From: Bordetella parapertussis
GTDB taxonomy: Bacteria > Pseudomonadota > Gammaproteobacteria > Burkholderiales > Burkholderiaceae_C
NCBI GenBank assembly: GCA_945890735.1
Contig: CAMDCZ010000004.1
Coordinates: 1-64,000 of the forward strand
DNA: 64,000 nt
Direction of reading: 5' to 3'
Shown here piece by piece: positions 1-9,915 of this stretch (its first letter is position 1; every line of letters begins with the position of its first letter). A program made the translations under genes and the position numbers. Under the pieces are notes generated by a model, which was not told where the DNA came from, did not search any database, and saw only the letters and a program-made list of their open reading frames with translations.

Positions 1-1
1 T

Positions 2-463
2 GCGCTGGTGCAAGAAATTCGCCAGTGGTTTGACGGCCCCTTGGCGTTGAGCGGTTCGATTGCCAATGGAGGGGCTATTTTGGCTGCCTTGGCCATGGGT
101 GCGGATTTTGCCTACATCGGTTCCGCCTTTATTGCCACAGAAGAAGCCCGTGCGGCCGACGATTACAAACAAAGCATTGTCGACAGCAACTCCGATGACA
201 TCATCTACAGCAACCTGTTCACAGGTGTGCATGGCAATTATTTGGCCTCTTCGATTCGAAATGCGGGCATGGATCCAAACAATCTGCCTGAGAGTGATCC
301 CAGCAAAATGGATTTTGGTGGTGAGAAGACCAAAGCCTGGAAGGATATTTGGGGCAGCGGACAAGGCATCGGTGCGATCACCAAGGTTCAGTCCACAGCT
401 GATTTGGTGGCGCAGTTCAAGCGAGAATATGTTCAGGCCAAGGCCCGCTTGATGGCGTCTTGA
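2..463 (+). CDS. Nitronate monooxygenase / NAD(P)H-dependent flavin oxidoreductase, C-terminal part
   Basis: The 5' end lies outside the window; 153 residues remain. The stretch GGAILAALAMGADFAYIGSA is the C-terminal FMN phosphate-binding part of the TIM barrel of the nitronate monooxygenase (2-nitropropane dioxygenase, Npd) family, in which a glycine-rich turn and the segment ending GSAF hold the flavin. It is followed by the usual family tail with a WGSGQGIG segment near residue 120 of the fragment. Family members oxidise alkyl nitronates or act as general FMN reductases; which applies here cannot be told from the fragment. The open frame runs in from base 2, so the GTG at base 8 is an internal Val codon. 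A perfect terminator hairpin follows 27 bases after the stop, so it is the last gene of its unit. Confidence 0.88.
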   Translation, partial: ALVQEIRQWFDGPLALSGSIANGGAILAALAMGADFAYIGSAFIATEEARAADDYKQSIVDSNSDDIIYSNLFTGVHGNYLASSIRNAGMDPNNLPESDPSKMDFGGEKTKAWKDIWGSGQGIGAITKVQSTADLVAQFKREYVQAKARLMAS

Positions 464-490
464 CCCTGCCACTCCAGCCCCGGCGCGATA

Positions 491-532
491 GACCATGCAA
501 AAAGGCCCCTGATGGGGCCTTTTTGCATGGTC
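491..532. terminator. Bidirectional intrinsic terminator between convergent genes
   Basis: A perfect 19-bp inverted repeat (491-509 with 514-532) around a 4-base TGAT loop. The stem has an A5/T5 tract outside a GGCCCC/GGGGCC core, so RNA read in either direction ends in a GC stem followed by U residues. It sits between the rightward flavin oxidoreductase gene and the leftward ppnP gene and probably ends both transcripts. Confidence 0.93.
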
Positions 533-546
533 GGATGTCTACGGGC

Positions 547-864
547 TCAACCGAAGTGGCAAATGTAGTGGTATGCCTGCGTGACCCTGATCTCAAAAGA
601 AGAATCAGCGCCTACCTTGAACTTGTCGCCTGGTCCCGCTGGTAGCCAAGCATCTGAGCCAGCCAACTTGTATTCACAGTTTCCTGCGACGCATTCCATG
701 ATTTCGGGTGAAGCGGTGTTGAAGGTCAGGTGCGAGGGCAGCACCACACCCACCGATTTTTTCTCGCCATTGGCCAACACAACCGTGTGACTGACACACT
801 TGCCGTCAAAAAAAACATTGGCTTTGGAGGCAATACTCGCACCTTGGATTTGTTCGGTCACCAT
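547..864 (-). CDS. ppnP: Pyrimidine/purine nucleoside phosphorylase PpnP (DUF1255)
   Basis: A 105-residue single-domain cupin of the PpnP/YaiE family, whose members phosphorolyse a broad range of ribonucleosides to the free base and ribose 1-phosphate. Family hallmarks seen are the N-terminal region with KANVFFDGKCVSHTV, the SVGVVLP segment, the EIMECVAGNCEY strand pair and the closing EIRVTQAYHYICHFG. Length is normal for the family (about 93-106). It starts only two bases after the argG stop codon on the same strand, so it is almost certainly cotranscribed with argG and translationally coupled. The operon ends at the shared terminator at 491-532. A metabolic reason for the pairing with arginine synthesis is not evident. 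Confidence 0.93.
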   Translation of the reverse strand: MVTEQIQGASIASKANVFFDGKCVSHTVVLANGEKKSVGVVLPSHLTFNTASPEIMECVAGNCEYKLAGSDAWLPAGPGDKFKVGADSSFEIRVTQAYHYICHFG

Positions 865-866
865 GT

Positions 867-2207
867 TCAGGCCTTTTTCTTGGTTGGGGATGGGCGGGCA
901 GTGGATGGGCTTGAAGCGGATTTGCGGGTGGCGCGTGTTTTGGTCTTGGCAATGCGTTCATTTTTCAAATTACCAGCAATGCGCATGCGCAAGGCATTGA
1001 GCTTGATGAAACCACCGGCATCAGCTTGGTTGTAAGCACCACCGTCATCATCAAAGGTTGCAATGCGGGTATCAAACAAGCTGTCGGTTTTGCTCTCACG
1101 GCCCACGCACATGATCGTGCCTTTGTAGAGTTTCAAACGTACTTTTCCATTGGCTGTGGCTTGTGATGCATCAATCAAACCTTGCAGCAGTTCGCGTTCA
1201 GGGCTGAACCAGTAGCCGTTGTAAACCAATCGTGCATAGCGAGGCATCAGATCTTCTTTGAGCGCCAACACTTCACGGTCCAGCGTGATGGATTCGATTG
1301 CACGGTGACCAGCCAGCAAGATGGAGCCACCAGGTGTTTCATAGCAGCCACGGCTTTTCATGCCGACATAGCGGTTCTCCACTTTGTCTAAGCGGCCAAT
1401 GCCATGCTTGCCACCCAAGGTATTGAGGTGTGTCAGCACCGTGGCGGGGCTCATGCGAACCCCATCGACGGCCACCACGTCGCCTTGTTTGTAGGTCAGC
1501 TCAATGATTTGCGGTTTGCCAGGGGCTTTTTCAGGACTGACCGTCAGACGCCACATGCTGTCTTCTGGCGCGAAATTCGGGTCCTCCAAAATGCCACCTT
1601 CGTAACTGATGTGGAGCAAATTGGCATCCATGGAATAGGGCGCAGGCCCTTTGCGCTTGGCCCCGTCCACGGGGATGCCATGTTGGTCTGCATAGCGCAT
1701 GAGCTTTTCCCGTGACAGCAAATCCCATTCTCGCCAAGGCGCAATGATCTTCACGTTGGGCATCAATGCGTAAGCACCTAACTCGAATCGAACTTGGTCA
1801 TTGCCTTTGCCGGTTGCACCGTGGCTGATGGCATCGGCTTTGGTTCGACGGGCAATGTCCACCAAACGTTTCGCAATCAAGGGGCGGGCGATGGAAGTGC
1901 CAAGAAGGTATTCACCCTCATACAGTGCGTTGGCTCGGAACATAGGGAAAACAAAGTCACGCACAAATTCTTCGCGCAAATCCTCAATGAAGATGTTGGA
2001 CGGCTTGATGCCCATTTTGATCGCTTTGGCTCGCGCGGGTTCAATTTCCTCTCCCTGACCGATGTCGGCGGTGAAGGTCACCACCTCACAGTGGTATTCG
2101 TCTTGTAGCCACTTCAAGATGATTGATGTGTCCAAGCCGCCCGAGTAGGCCAAGACGACACGTTGTGGAGCCGGGGTTTTGCCATTGGCTGGCTTGGTAT
2201 TTCGCAT
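867..2207 (-). CDS. argG: Argininosuccinate synthase
   Basis: Joins citrulline and aspartate with ATP to form argininosuccinate, the penultimate step of arginine synthesis, in the cytosol. The ATP-pyrophosphatase P-loop AYSGGLDTS lies at about residues 19-27, followed by family segments such as [16 protein letters not shown] and [13 protein letters not shown]. The chosen ATG at 2207 gives 446 residues; the frame stays open to 2309, but that extension overlaps the A-tract and stem of a terminator and resembles no ArgG N-terminus. Odd: the last ~25 residues after LKNERI are a Lys/Arg/Ser/Thr/Pro-rich low-complexity tail that is probably disordered. ppnP follows after two bases. Confidence 0.97.
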   Translation of the reverse strand: MRNTKPANGKTPAPQRVVLAYSGGLDTSIILKWLQDEYHCEVVTFTADIGQGEEIEPARAKAIKMGIKPSNIFIEDLREEFVRDFVFPMFRANALYEGEYLLGTSIARPLIAKRLVDIARRTKADAISHGATGKGNDQVRFELGAYALMPNVKIIAPWREWDLLSREKLMRYADQHGIPVDGAKRKGPAPYSMDANLLHISYEGGILEDPNFAPEDSMWRLTVSPEKAPGKPQIIELTYKQGDVVAVDGVRMSPATVLTHLNTLGGKHGIGRLDKVENRYVGMKSRGCYETPGGSILLAGHRAIESITLDREVLALKEDLMPRYARLVYNGYWFSPERELLQGLIDASQATANGKVRLKLYKGTIMCVGRESKTDSLFDTRIATFDDDGGAYNQADAGGFIKLNALRMRIAGNLKNERIAKTKTRATRKSASSPSTARPSPTKKKA

Positions 2208-2260
2208 GGGGACACCGAGTAAAAAGCAAAGGCGAGATTCTAGGCCAAGGCGCACGGACG

Positions 2261-2287
2261 AAAAAAAAGCCGCTGGGTTCAGCGGCT
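2261..2287 (-). terminator. Intrinsic terminator of the glycine-zipper gene
   Basis: On the minus strand an 8-bp perfect stem (2268-2275 with 2280-2287, loop of four bases) is followed by eight U residues (A-tract 2261-2268 on the given strand). It lies 19 bases beyond the stop codon of the gene at 2306-2863 and upstream of the argG start, so argG needs its own promoter downstream of it or relies on readthrough. Confidence 0.9.
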
Positions 2288-2305
2288 GGCCATTTTCAAC
2301 AGCCT

Positions 2306-2863
2306 TCAAAGGGTGGTGGGGGCGGAACCCGGTGGGGGAACCATGTTGGTTGCAGGCAATGGCACCGGGGGCAAAGTGGCAGGCAAAGGTTGGGTGCTGG
2401 TCACCATGGGGGTGATTTGCAAGCGAACAGTGGGGCCAGGGTCCTGTGGCATTTGAACCGTGTATTGCTTGCCTGCATATTCATACAAGACGTGGTAGGA
2501 AACAGTCCGGTTTTCGTAAAAGGTTTGGTTGGTGCAGGATTGGACATGGCGCACTTCAGGTGCTGGGTTGCCTTCAATTTGGTTGCCCAAAATCGCGCCC
2601 CCAAAGATGCCGATGGCAGTGGCCAAGGCGTTACCTTCACCTCGACCGATTGTGTTGCCCAGGGCACCCCCGGCGATGGCACCCATGGCGGCGCCCGCAC
2701 CCGATTTCTGCGGTTGAACAGCCACTTGCTGGTGTGTGCATACTTGCCTGGGAACAGCGACTTGCTGGATGATGGGGGTGGTCGAAATGACGCGCCCGAG
2801 TTCTTGCGCTTGAGCGCCAGTCACGCAAAGACATGCAAACAAAGGAAGAATGAAACGATGCAT
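2306..2863 (-). CDS. Glycine-zipper 2TM-domain envelope protein
   Basis: A 185-residue exported protein. Residues 1-19 form a signal peptide (basic start, hydrophobic core, cleavage after GAQA before QE). The middle holds a glycine-zipper pair, [13 protein letters not shown] then [14 protein letters not shown] (about residues 65-105), as in the SlyB/YmgG/Rick_17kDa_Anti-like group of small outer-membrane or periplasmic proteins. The C-terminal part is Pro-rich (APTTL end). The ATG at 2863 is preceded by AGGAG at good spacing, which decides against the longer open frame to 2992. It is divergent from folC, with about 105 bases between the starts for both promoters. A role in envelope stability is likely from the family but not shown here. 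Confidence 0.85.
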   Translation of the reverse strand: MHRFILPLFACLCVTGAQAQELGRVISTTPIIQQVAVPRQVCTHQQVAVQPQKSGAGAAMGAIAGGALGNTIGRGEGNALATAIGIFGGAILGNQIEGNPAPEVRHVQSCTNQTFYENRTVSYHVLYEYAGKQYTVQMPQDPGPTVRLQITPMVTSTQPLPATLPPVPLPATNMVPPPGSAPTTL

Positions 2864-2967
2864 ATGAGCTCCTGAGGTTGACCAAACTTGCCAAAGCATA
2901 ACGCCCCTCGAAAAGGCTTGGTTGACCTGCGCCCTTGCCAGCGCATTGAATCGTAGACAATTCACCC

Positions 2968-4254
2968 ATGAACCTTGAGGCTTGGCTGACACACTGTGAG
3001 CAACTGCACCCCCAAACCATTGACATGGGCTTGGTGCGGATCAAAGAGGTCGCTGACCGTCTGGCGTTGAAATTTGACTGCCCAGTCATCACGGTGGCGG
3101 GAACCAATGGCAAAGGTTCCACCTGCGCCATGCTCGAGTCTGTGTGGCGTCACGCCGGTTACAAAACAGGCCTGTACACATCCCCACACTTGGTGCACTT
3201 TGAAGAACGCTGCCGGATCAACGGGCGTTCATCCGCCAGCCACCAGATGGTCGACCACTTTGCCAGGGTCGAAGCTGCACGGGCAGAGGTCTCGCTCAGT
3301 TATTTCGAATTCACCAGTTTGGCGTTGCTGAGCCTCTTGGCCAGCCAGGATCTGGATGTGGTGATTTTGGAAGTCGGATTGGGTGGGCGTTTGGATGCGG
3401 TGAACATCATCGATCCAGACTGCGCAGTCATCACCAGCATCGACCTGGACCATCAGGCTCTTTTGGGCAGCACCAGAGAAGCGATTGGATTTGAAAAAGC
3501 CGGCATCATGCGCCCGCTTCGACCCGTGGTGGTTTGCGATCCCAGCCCCCCTGCGTCGGTTTTGATGCATGCCAAGACCTTAGAGGCTGATCTGTGGCGG
3601 GTGGGTGTTGACTTTCAATTCTCTGGTGATGCCCAGCAGTGGACCTGGAAAGGAAGGGCTCGCACTTACAGCGGGCTGGCTTATCCAGCTTTGCGCGGTG
3701 CCAATCAGTTGCTTAATGCCGCTGGGGTGTTGGCGGTTTTAGAAGCCATGCGTCCTCGCTTGCCTGTCACTGCACAAGCCATTCGCCTGGGGCTGTCCCT
3801 GGTCGAGTGGGTTGGCAGGTTTCAAATCTTGCCAGGTCAACCAGCTGTTGTCCTGGATGTCGCACACAACCCGCATGCCGCGGCTGCACTGGCTCACAAC
3901 CTGGATGCCATGGGTTTTTACCCCCGCACCCACGCGGTGATGGGGGCCATGACCGACAAAGACCTGGCTGGCATGTTCAAGCGATTGATGCCCTTGGTCG
4001 ACCATTGGTACTTTTGTGATTTACCCACCCCGAGGGCAGCCAGTTCAGCCGAGTTGATGGAGGCTTGGCAAGCACAACAACCCATGGCGGCTGCCACTGC
4101 CTGTCAGTCAGCTGGCCCGTCTGAAGCTTTGGCGCTGGCCATCTCAAAAGCAGACCCCACTGATAGAATTGTTGTTTTTGGTTCATTCTTCACCGTTGGC
4201 GGGGTTCTCCAAGTGGGGATTCCTGGCCGTTTAACCGCCAATCAGCACTCCTGA
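2968..4254 (+). CDS. folC: Bifunctional folylpolyglutamate synthase / dihydrofolate synthase
   Basis: Adds glutamate to dihydropteroate and then to tetrahydrofolates using ATP, retaining folates in the cell. The 428-residue protein has the Mur-ligase-type P-loop VTVAGTNGKGSTCAM (about residues 41-55), the substrate segment YTSPHLVHFEER and the C-terminal region with LDVAHNPHAA typical of the family. It is the first gene of the chain folC, SPOR protein, cvpA, purF, the same order as folC-dedD-cvpA-purF in enterobacteria. Only 7 bases separate it from the next gene. Confidence 0.97.
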   Translation: MNLEAWLTHCEQLHPQTIDMGLVRIKEVADRLALKFDCPVITVAGTNGKGSTCAMLESVWRHAGYKTGLYTSPHLVHFEERCRINGRSSASHQMVDHFARVEAARAEVSLSYFEFTSLALLSLLASQDLDVVILEVGLGGRLDAVNIIDPDCAVITSIDLDHQALLGSTREAIGFEKAGIMRPLRPVVVCDPSPPASVLMHAKTLEADLWRVGVDFQFSGDAQQWTWKGRARTYSGLAYPALRGANQLLNAAGVLAVLEAMRPRLPVTAQAIRLGLSLVEWVGRFQILPGQPAVVLDVAHNPHAAAALAHNLDAMGFYPRTHAVMGAMTDKDLAGMFKRLMPLVDHWYFCDLPTPRAASSAELMEAWQAQQPMAAATACQSAGPSEALALAISKADPTDRIVVFGSFFTVGGVLQVGIPGRLTANQHS

Positions 4255-4261
4255 ACCTCGC

Positions 4262-4876
4262 ATGGCCTTTTTCAAGTCACGATCCAACACCAGCGCTTCC
4301 CAGGAAGACCGCAACCCCGATTCCGATGACAACCAGAGCATGGATGTGCTGCGGCAACGTGCAAGGCATCGCTTGATGGGCGCCACATTGCTTGTGTTGG
4401 TAGGCGTCATTGGGTTTCCATTGGTTTTTGACACCAAGCCGCGGGAAGTGTCAGCGGACATTCAGATTGACATGCCAGACCGTGAATCTGTGCGGCCAGC
4501 CCAAGCGCCGGCCGCGCCTGTGGCCGACAAACCCCCGGTGCCAGACAGTGTCAAATTGCCTGAGCCTCAAGCACTGGAGACCCTGCCCAAAGAAGAAACG
4601 GTCAACATCACTGCGGCTGAGCCAAGCAAACCCAAAGATGAAGTTGCGCCTCGCTTCATTGTGCAGGTGGGCGCTTATTCGGATGAATCCAAAGTCAAAG
4701 AAGTGCGCGCCAAACTCGAGCGGGCAGGTTTCAAAACCTATGTGCACGTCGCCCAACTCAAGGAGGGGAAGCGAACCCGGGTGCGAATAGGGCCGTTTGA
4801 CAGCAAGGATGAGGCGCAGCAAACCGTGAAAAAGATCAAAGCACTGAATTTCACAGCGGCTGTTTTGACCCTTTAG
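4262..4876 (+). CDS. SPOR-domain cell-division-type protein (DedD-like)
   Basis: 204 residues: a short charged cytoplasmic N-terminus, one membrane segment at about residues 41-58 (MGATLLVLVGVIGFPLVF), a Pro/Glu/Lys-rich periplasmic linker, and a C-terminal SPOR domain from about residue 131 (RFIVQVGAYSDESKVKEVRAKL ... RVRIGPF ... VLTL). SPOR domains bind denuded peptidoglycan glycan strands at the division septum, so a role in late cytokinesis is expected. Its position between folC and cvpA matches dedD of enterobacteria; sequence similarity outside the SPOR domain is weak, so no symbol is assigned. The cvpA start is 3 bases past its stop. Confidence 0.9.
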   Translation: MAFFKSRSNTSASQEDRNPDSDDNQSMDVLRQRARHRLMGATLLVLVGVIGFPLVFDTKPREVSADIQIDMPDRESVRPAQAPAAPVADKPPVPDSVKLPEPQALETLPKEETVNITAAEPSKPKDEVAPRFIVQVGAYSDESKVKEVRAKLERAGFKTYVHVAQLKEGKRTRVRIGPFDSKDEAQQTVKKIKALNFTAAVLTL

Positions 4877-4879
4877 CGC

Positions 4880-5365
4880 ATGAGCAATTTGGATTGGGCC
4901 TTGTTGTGTGTGTTGGCCGCGTCCTGTCTCCTGGGTGTTTGGCGGGGGGTCATACGCGAAACCATTTCTGTGGTGGCTTGGGCTTTGGGTTTTGTGCTGT
5001 CAGCCAAGTACGCGGTGGCTTTGGCACCCATGTTGCCATTGACGCAATGGAGTGACAACTGGCGATATGCACTGGCTTGGCTGCTGATCTTTATCGGTGT
5101 TTGGTTGGCTTTGTCGGTGATGAGCTTTTTGGCCCAGCGCCTGGTGTCATTGGTGGGTTTGGGTTTGTTGGACCGTTTATTGGGTGCTGTGTTTGGCCTG
5201 CTTCGTGGTGCCATAGCGCTGATGGCTTTGTCGGTATTGGTGGGTCTCACGCCAATCAAACAATCTGACGCATGGGTGCATTCCTGGGTGGCGCAATCAG
5301 CAGACCAGGGTGTGCAGTTTTTCAAGCCGATCTTGCCGGCGCAATTGGAAAGGTTGGTGACTTGA
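4880..5365 (+). CDS. cvpA: CvpA family membrane protein
   Basis: A 161-residue inner-membrane protein with four predicted membrane segments (about 4-22, 28-48, 60-85, 100-122) and the family pattern [11 protein letters not shown] near the N-terminus. CvpA was first named for colicin V production in E. coli and is linked to envelope homeostasis; its molecular activity is not settled. Length and position directly before purF are as expected. Its TGA overlaps the purF ATG by one base, so translation of the two is probably coupled. Confidence 0.94.
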   Translation: MSNLDWALLCVLAASCLLGVWRGVIRETISVVAWALGFVLSAKYAVALAPMLPLTQWSDNWRYALAWLLIFIGVWLALSVMSFLAQRLVSLVGLGLLDRLLGAVFGLLRGAIALMALSVLVGLTPIKQSDAWVHSWVAQSADQGVQFFKPILPAQLERLVT

Positions 5366-6879
5366 TGTGTGGCATTGTTGGCGTGGTCAGTCAGTCTGGT
5401 GTGAATCAATTGATTTACGACGCCTTGTTGTTGCTTCAGCACCGAGGCCAAGACGCCGCGGGTATCGTGACTCAACAAGAGCGCAAGTTTTTCATGCACA
5501 AGGCCAAGGGCATGGTGCGAGATGTTTTTCGTACCCGCAACATGCGCGCACTTCCTGGTAATGTCGGCTTGGGCCAGGTGCGTTACCCAACCGCAGGCAA
5601 CGCCTTCAGTGAAGAAGAGGCGCAACCGTTTTATGTGAATGCCCCCTTTGGTTTGGTCATGGTGCACAACGGCAACCTGACCAACGCCCATGCCTTGAAG
5701 GCAGAGCTTTTCTCAACCGATCACCGTCACATCAACACCGAGAGTGATTCAGAAGTGTTGCTCAATGTGTTGGCGCATGAGTTGGAGAAAACCACCCGTG
5801 GTGTGGTGCTCTCGCCCAGCGATGTGTTTGCGGCTGTCACGGGTGTGCATTTGCGGATCAAGGGCTCTTATGCTGTTGTTGCCATGGTGGCGGGGCATGG
5901 ATTGCTGGCCTTTCGTGACCCGTTTGGCATCCGTCCGCTGTGTTTGGGGCAGGGTGTTGATGGGACTTGGATGGTCGCCAGCGAGTCTGTGGCCTTGGAA
6001 GGCACGGGTCATGCGTTTGTGCGTGACATCGCTCCCGGCGAAGCGGTTTTCATCGACATGAAAGGGCAGTTGCATTCCCAGCAATGCGCCCGAAACCCGC
6101 AACTCATGCCTTGTATTTTCGAGTATGTGTATTTGGCCCGGCCTGACTCGACCATCGACGGCATATCGGTTTACCAAGCGCGCCTGAATTTGGGTGAAAC
6201 ATTGGCCAAACGGGTGGTGTCAACGGTGCCGCCCGCCGAGATCGACGTGGTGATTCCCATCCCCGAATCCAGCCGACCCAGCGCCACCGAGCTGGCGCAT
6301 TTGCTGGGCAAACCCTACCGTGAAGGTTTTGTGAAAAACCGCTACGTGGGCCGTACCTTCATCATGCCCGGACAAGCAGTGCGTAAAAAATCCGTGCGTC
6401 AAAAACTCAATGTGATCGTGAGTGAGTTCAAGGGGCGCAACGTCCTCTTGGTGGACGACTCGATTGTGCGCGGCACCACCAGCCGTGAAATCGTGCAGAT
6501 GGCTCGCGATGCGGGTGCGCGCAAAGTGTATTTGGCCAGTGCCGCACCACCTGTGCGGTTTCCCAATGTGTATGGCATCGACATGCCCACCCCTGAAGAG
6601 CTGGTGGCGCACAACCGCAGCATCGAAGAAGTGCGGCAACTCATTGGTTGCGATGCACTGATTTACCAAGACATTGGTCCCATGCGAGACGCCGTCCAGC
6701 GTGCGGCCTTGTCGGGTTCGCCGGCCTTGCAAGGGTTTGACGCCTCTTGCTTTGACGGGGTCTACATCACAGGTGACGTGACCACGGATGACATCACCCG
6801 CCTGAACCAACAGCGCGTGGGTGTGGAAGAAGACAGCGCTGACAATTCCCGCCTGGCCCTGCCCAATCACGCCGAATGA
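5365..6879 (+). CDS. purF: Amidophosphoribosyltransferase
   Basis: First committed step of purine synthesis: transfers the amide nitrogen of glutamine to PRPP, giving phosphoribosylamine. The ATG at 5365 is chosen because the family needs Cys2 (MCGIVGVVS) exposed as the N-terminal nucleophile of the glutaminase domain; the open frame to 5272 would bury it. The second half has the PRPP loop [18 protein letters not shown] (about residues 357-374) of the phosphoribosyltransferase domain. Length 504 is normal. It overlaps cvpA by one base; metZ begins 7 bases downstream. Confidence 0.98.
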   Translation: MCGIVGVVSQSGVNQLIYDALLLLQHRGQDAAGIVTQQERKFFMHKAKGMVRDVFRTRNMRALPGNVGLGQVRYPTAGNAFSEEEAQPFYVNAPFGLVMVHNGNLTNAHALKAELFSTDHRHINTESDSEVLLNVLAHELEKTTRGVVLSPSDVFAAVTGVHLRIKGSYAVVAMVAGHGLLAFRDPFGIRPLCLGQGVDGTWMVASESVALEGTGHAFVRDIAPGEAVFIDMKGQLHSQQCARNPQLMPCIFEYVYLARPDSTIDGISVYQARLNLGETLAKRVVSTVPPAEIDVVIPIPESSRPSATELAHLLGKPYREGFVKNRYVGRTFIMPGQAVRKKSVRQKLNVIVSEFKGRNVLLVDDSIVRGTTSREIVQMARDAGARKVYLASAAPPVRFPNVYGIDMPTPEELVAHNRSIEEVRQLIGCDALIYQDIGPMRDAVQRAALSGSPALQGFDASCFDGVYITGDVTTDDITRLNQQRVGVEEDSADNSRLALPNHAE

Positions 6880-6886
6880 ACACACC

Positions 6887-8092
6887 ATGAGCCCCATTCC
6901 ATTGCCTGACAACCTGCACCCCGAAACCTTGGCGGTTCACTTGGCCTCTGAGCGCAGCCAGTATGGTGAAAACTCCGAAGCCTTGTACCTGACCAGTGGT
7001 TATGTGCAGCCCTCTGCGCAAGTCTCTGCCGACAAGTTTTCTGGTGACGAGGACGGCTACACCTATGGACGCGCTGGCAACCCGACGGTCAGCAGTTTTG
7101 AGATGCGTTTGGCCGCCATGGAAGGCAGTGAAGCGGCGATTGCCACTTCCAGCGGCATGTCTTCCATCTTGTTGATGTTATTTAGCTTGCTCAAGGCGGG
7201 TGACCATGTGGTGTTTTCGCAGTCCATGTTTGGCTCGACCATCAAGTTGATTGGTTCCGAGTTCGCTCGCTTTGGCGTGGCATCGACCATGGTGCCGCAA
7301 ACCGACCTGGCTGCATGGCAGGCGGCGATTCGTCCCAACACCCAATTGCTGTTCGCCGAGACACCCACCAACCCATTGACCGATGTCTGTGACATCGCTG
7401 CATTGGCAGACTTGGCGCACAGCGCAGGCGCATTGCTGTGCGTGGATAACTGCTTTGCCACGCCCATTTTGCAAAAACCCATGGCCATGGGTTGCGACAT
7501 TGTGATGCACTCGGGCACCAAGTACCTCGACGGTCAGGGGCGAGTGATGGCGGGTGCGTTGTGTGCCAGTCAGGCCATGGTGCATGAGACTTTTTTGCCC
7601 GTGATGAAAAACGCCGGCATGGTGCTCTCACCCTTCAACGCCTGGGTGGTACTCAAAGGCTTGGAGACCTTGGACATCCGCATGCGTGCCCAAAGCGCTA
7701 AGGCACACGAACTCGCTGTTTGGTTGGCATCACATCCCAGCGTGTCCAGGGTTTACTACCCCGGCCTGAAAAGCCATCCACAACACGATCTTTCCATGCG
7801 ACAAATGTCCCAGATGGGGGGCGCGGTGCTTTCCTTTGATGTGAAAGCCAGCGATCCGGTTCAAGCCAGACAAAGGGCCTTTCACGTGCTCGACAGTTTG
7901 AAATTACTGTCCTTGTGCACCAACCTGGGCGACACCAAAACTTTGCTCACACACCCTGCCAGCACCTCACATGGCAAGCTCTCCGAAGCACAGCGTCAAG
8001 CCGCTGGCATCGGGCAGGGCCTGATCCGCGTGGCGGTGGGCCTGGAGCATGTGGGCGACATGAAAAACGACTTACTGCGCGGCCTCGAATGA
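6887..8092 (+). CDS. metZ: O-succinylhomoserine sulfhydrylase
   Basis: A 401-residue PLP enzyme of the Cys/Met metabolism family that makes homocysteine directly from O-succinylhomoserine and sulfide, bypassing cystathionine. Seen: the YGRAGNPT substrate segment, the SSGMSSI phosphate-binding turn, and the PLP lysine in [16 protein letters not shown]. The start at 6887 lies just after the purF stop; the longer open frame runs inside purF. MetZ rather than MetB is favoured by the overall sequence and by the purF-metZ order common in Burkholderiales and pseudomonads, but paralogous specificities cannot be fully excluded. Its TGA overlaps the gltX ATG (ATGA). Confidence 0.92.
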   Translation: MSPIPLPDNLHPETLAVHLASERSQYGENSEALYLTSGYVQPSAQVSADKFSGDEDGYTYGRAGNPTVSSFEMRLAAMEGSEAAIATSSGMSSILLMLFSLLKAGDHVVFSQSMFGSTIKLIGSEFARFGVASTMVPQTDLAAWQAAIRPNTQLLFAETPTNPLTDVCDIAALADLAHSAGALLCVDNCFATPILQKPMAMGCDIVMHSGTKYLDGQGRVMAGALCASQAMVHETFLPVMKNAGMVLSPFNAWVVLKGLETLDIRMRAQSAKAHELAVWLASHPSVSRVYYPGLKSHPQHDLSMRQMSQMGGAVLSFDVKASDPVQARQRAFHVLDSLKLLSLCTNLGDTKTLLTHPASTSHGKLSEAQRQAAGIGQGLIRVAVGLEHVGDMKNDLLRGLE

Positions 8093-9492
8093 CTACCAGA
8101 ACCCGATTTGCCCCATCTCCAACCGGATTTATTCACCTGGGCAACATCCGCTCAGCCCTGTACCCTTGGGCTTTTGCCCGTGCAACCGGCGGGCAGTTCA
8201 TCTTGCGTATCGAAGACACGGACGCAGAGCGGTCAACGCAGGCATCGGTGGACGTGATCCTGGAGGGCATGGCCTGGCTGGGTTTGACCCATGATGAAGG
8301 TCCTTTCTACCAAATGCAACGCATGGACCGCTACAAAGAGGTGCTGCTTGAGTTGCAGGCAGCTGGCCATGTCTATCCCTGCTACATGGGTGTGGCTGAG
8401 CTTGATGCTTTGCGCGAGCGGCAAATGGCCGCCAAAGAAAAACCCCGCTATGACGGCACCTGGCGTCCAGAGCCTGGCAAGGTGCTGCCACCGATTCCTG
8501 AGGGCGTTCAGCCGGTCTTGCGTTTCAAAACGCCTCTGGGTGGCGTGATTGCTTGGGACGACAAGGTCAAGGGCCGCATCGAGATCAGCAACACCGAGTT
8601 GGATGACTTGGTCATCGCTCGGCCCGCACCACGCGGCGAGTTGGTTGGTACCCCGACATACAATTTTTGCGTGGTGGTCGACGACATTGACATGGCCATC
8701 ACCCACGTGATTCGTGGTGATGACCATGTCAACAACACGCCTCGTCAATTGCACATCTTCAACGCACTGGGGTTTCCACCGCCGGTCTATGCGCATTTGC
8801 CCACGGTACTCAATGAGCAGGGCGACAAGCTCAGTAAGCGCACAGGGGCCAAACCTGTCACGCAGTTCCGAGATGAGGGCTTTTTGCCAGAAGCCATGGT
8901 CAATTACTTGGCTCGCTTGGGTTGGAGCCATGGCGACGACGAAATTTTCAGTCGCGAGCAGTTTGTGCAGTGGTTCAACCTGGATCACCTGGGCAAGAGT
9001 GCAGCGCAGTTTGACGAAACCAAGCTGCGTTGGGTGAATGCCCAGCATTTGAAAGCCATGCCGGACGATGCACTGGCCAGCCTGGTCCAAGCGCACCTGG
9101 GCAAAGCAGGCTTGCAAGCAGACACTCGATTGCCAGCGATTTGTGGTTTGTTCAAGGACCGTTGCGACACCACAGTGGCACTGGCCACCTGGGCTGCTGC
9201 TTTCTACGCAGATGTCCACCCCTCGGCCGAAGACCTGGTCAAGCATGTGACCCCCGAGGTGAAACCTGCGCTGCAATTGTTGGCAGACAAGTTGAGCGCC
9301 TTGAGCGAATGGCATGCGGCGGGCATCAGCGCAGCGATCAAGGAGGTTTTGACCGACAAGGGACTCAAGATGCCCCAACTGGCCATGCCAGTGCGTGTTT
9401 TGGTGATGGGAACGCCCCAAACGCCATCGGTCGACGCCGTGCTGCATTTGTGTGGGCTGGAAAAAGTTTTGGCTCGTCTCAAGGTCGCCTGA
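8089..9492 (+). CDS. gltX: Glutamyl-tRNA synthetase
   Basis: Class I aminoacyl-tRNA synthetase charging tRNA-Glu. The 467-residue protein begins [20 protein letters not shown], containing the HIGH-type motif as HLGN, and has the KMSKS-type loop as DKLSKRTGA (about residue 247). The C-terminal half is the helical anticodon-binding domain. The start at 8089 overlaps the metZ stop by four bases. A tRNA-Glu gene lies just downstream, so enzyme and substrate RNA are neighbours, although a separate -10-like element precedes the tRNA cluster. Confidence 0.98.
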   Translation: MTTRTRFAPSPTGFIHLGNIRSALYPWAFARATGGQFILRIEDTDAERSTQASVDVILEGMAWLGLTHDEGPFYQMQRMDRYKEVLLELQAAGHVYPCYMGVAELDALRERQMAAKEKPRYDGTWRPEPGKVLPPIPEGVQPVLRFKTPLGGVIAWDDKVKGRIEISNTELDDLVIARPAPRGELVGTPTYNFCVVVDDIDMAITHVIRGDDHVNNTPRQLHIFNALGFPPPVYAHLPTVLNEQGDKLSKRTGAKPVTQFRDEGFLPEAMVNYLARLGWSHGDDEIFSREQFVQWFNLDHLGKSAAQFDETKLRWVNAQHLKAMPDDALASLVQAHLGKAGLQADTRLPAICGLFKDRCDTTVALATWAAAFYADVHPSAEDLVKHVTPEVKPALQLLADKLSALSEWHAAGISAAIKEVLTDKGLKMPQLAMPVRVLVMGTPQTPSVDAVLHLCGLEKVLARLKVA

Positions 9493-9501
9493 AAAGTTGG
9501 T

Positions 9502-9507
9502 TATACT
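9502..9507 (+). promoter_or_regulatory. Possible -10 element for the tRNA cluster
   Basis: TATACT lies 20 bases upstream of tRNA-Ala, at the distance expected if transcription starts 7-8 bases downstream. No good -35 hexamer is seen at 16-18 bases upstream, so this is a weak call based on the -10 alone. Confidence 0.4.
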
Positions 9508-9526
9508 TTACGGCTCGACACCCAAT

Positions 9527-9602
<76 letters not shown>

Positions 9603-9637
9603 AAACAAGGCGTCGAGTTGGTTAGTCCACAGGTTTT

Positions 9638-9713
9638 GACCCTATCGTCTAGAGGCCTAGGACATCACCCTTTCACGGTGAGTACCGGGGTTCGAATCCC
9701 CGTAGGGTCGCCA
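9638..9713 (+). tRNA. tRNA-Glu (anticodon TTC)
   Basis: 76 bases: acceptor GACCCTA/TAGGGTC, D-arm with TCGTCTAGAGGCCTAGGA, anticodon loop CTTTCAC closed by TCACC/GGTGA, T-arm CGGGGTTCGAATCCCCG, discriminator G and an encoded CCA. It lies 35 bases after tRNA-Ala. Confidence 0.98.
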
Positions 9714-9762
9714 AGTTTGTAGCACTTGGTTTTGGCTAACGCCGAAACGAAGCTATCTACCA

Positions 9763-9839
9763 GGAGTGGTAGTTCAGTTGGTTAGAATACCGGCCTGTCA
9801 CGCCGGGGGTCGCGGGTTCGAGTCCCGTCCACTCCGCCA
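9763..9839 (+). tRNA. tRNA-Asp (anticodon GTC)
   Basis: 77 bases: acceptor GGAGTGG/CCACTCC, D-arm AGTTCAGTTGGTTAGAA, anticodon loop CTGTCAC, T-arm CGCGGGTTCGAGTCCCG, discriminator G and an encoded CCA. Third of three tRNAs in a row that probably share one precursor; a terminator begins 7 bases later. Confidence 0.98.
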
Positions 9840-9845
9840 ATCACG

Positions 9846-9874
9846 AAAAACGCGCCTTCGGGTGCGTTTTTTTT
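9846..9874 (+). terminator. Intrinsic terminator of the tRNA cluster
   Basis: Stem CGCGCC (9851-9856) pairs with GGTGCG (9861-9866) around a TTCG tetraloop, flanked by A5 upstream and eight T residues downstream, directly after tRNA-Asp. Confidence 0.95.
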
Positions 9875-9915
9875 GTCACTGTTGAATGCCCCTTGGGGCC
9901 ATGTCGAGGAACACC

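Noticed and set aside
4873..5691. 272-codon open frame antisense to cvpA and purF
   Set aside because: Crosses two well-supported genes and has no domain or start signal.
8233..9447. 404-codon open frame antisense to gltX
   Set aside because: Shadow of gltX codon bias; the protein is Gln/His-rich with no recognisable domain and no ribosome site.
9479..9484. Possible -35 box for the tRNA cluster
   Set aside because: The hexamer at the right spacing (TCAAGG) does not resemble TTGACA, so only the -10 is reported.
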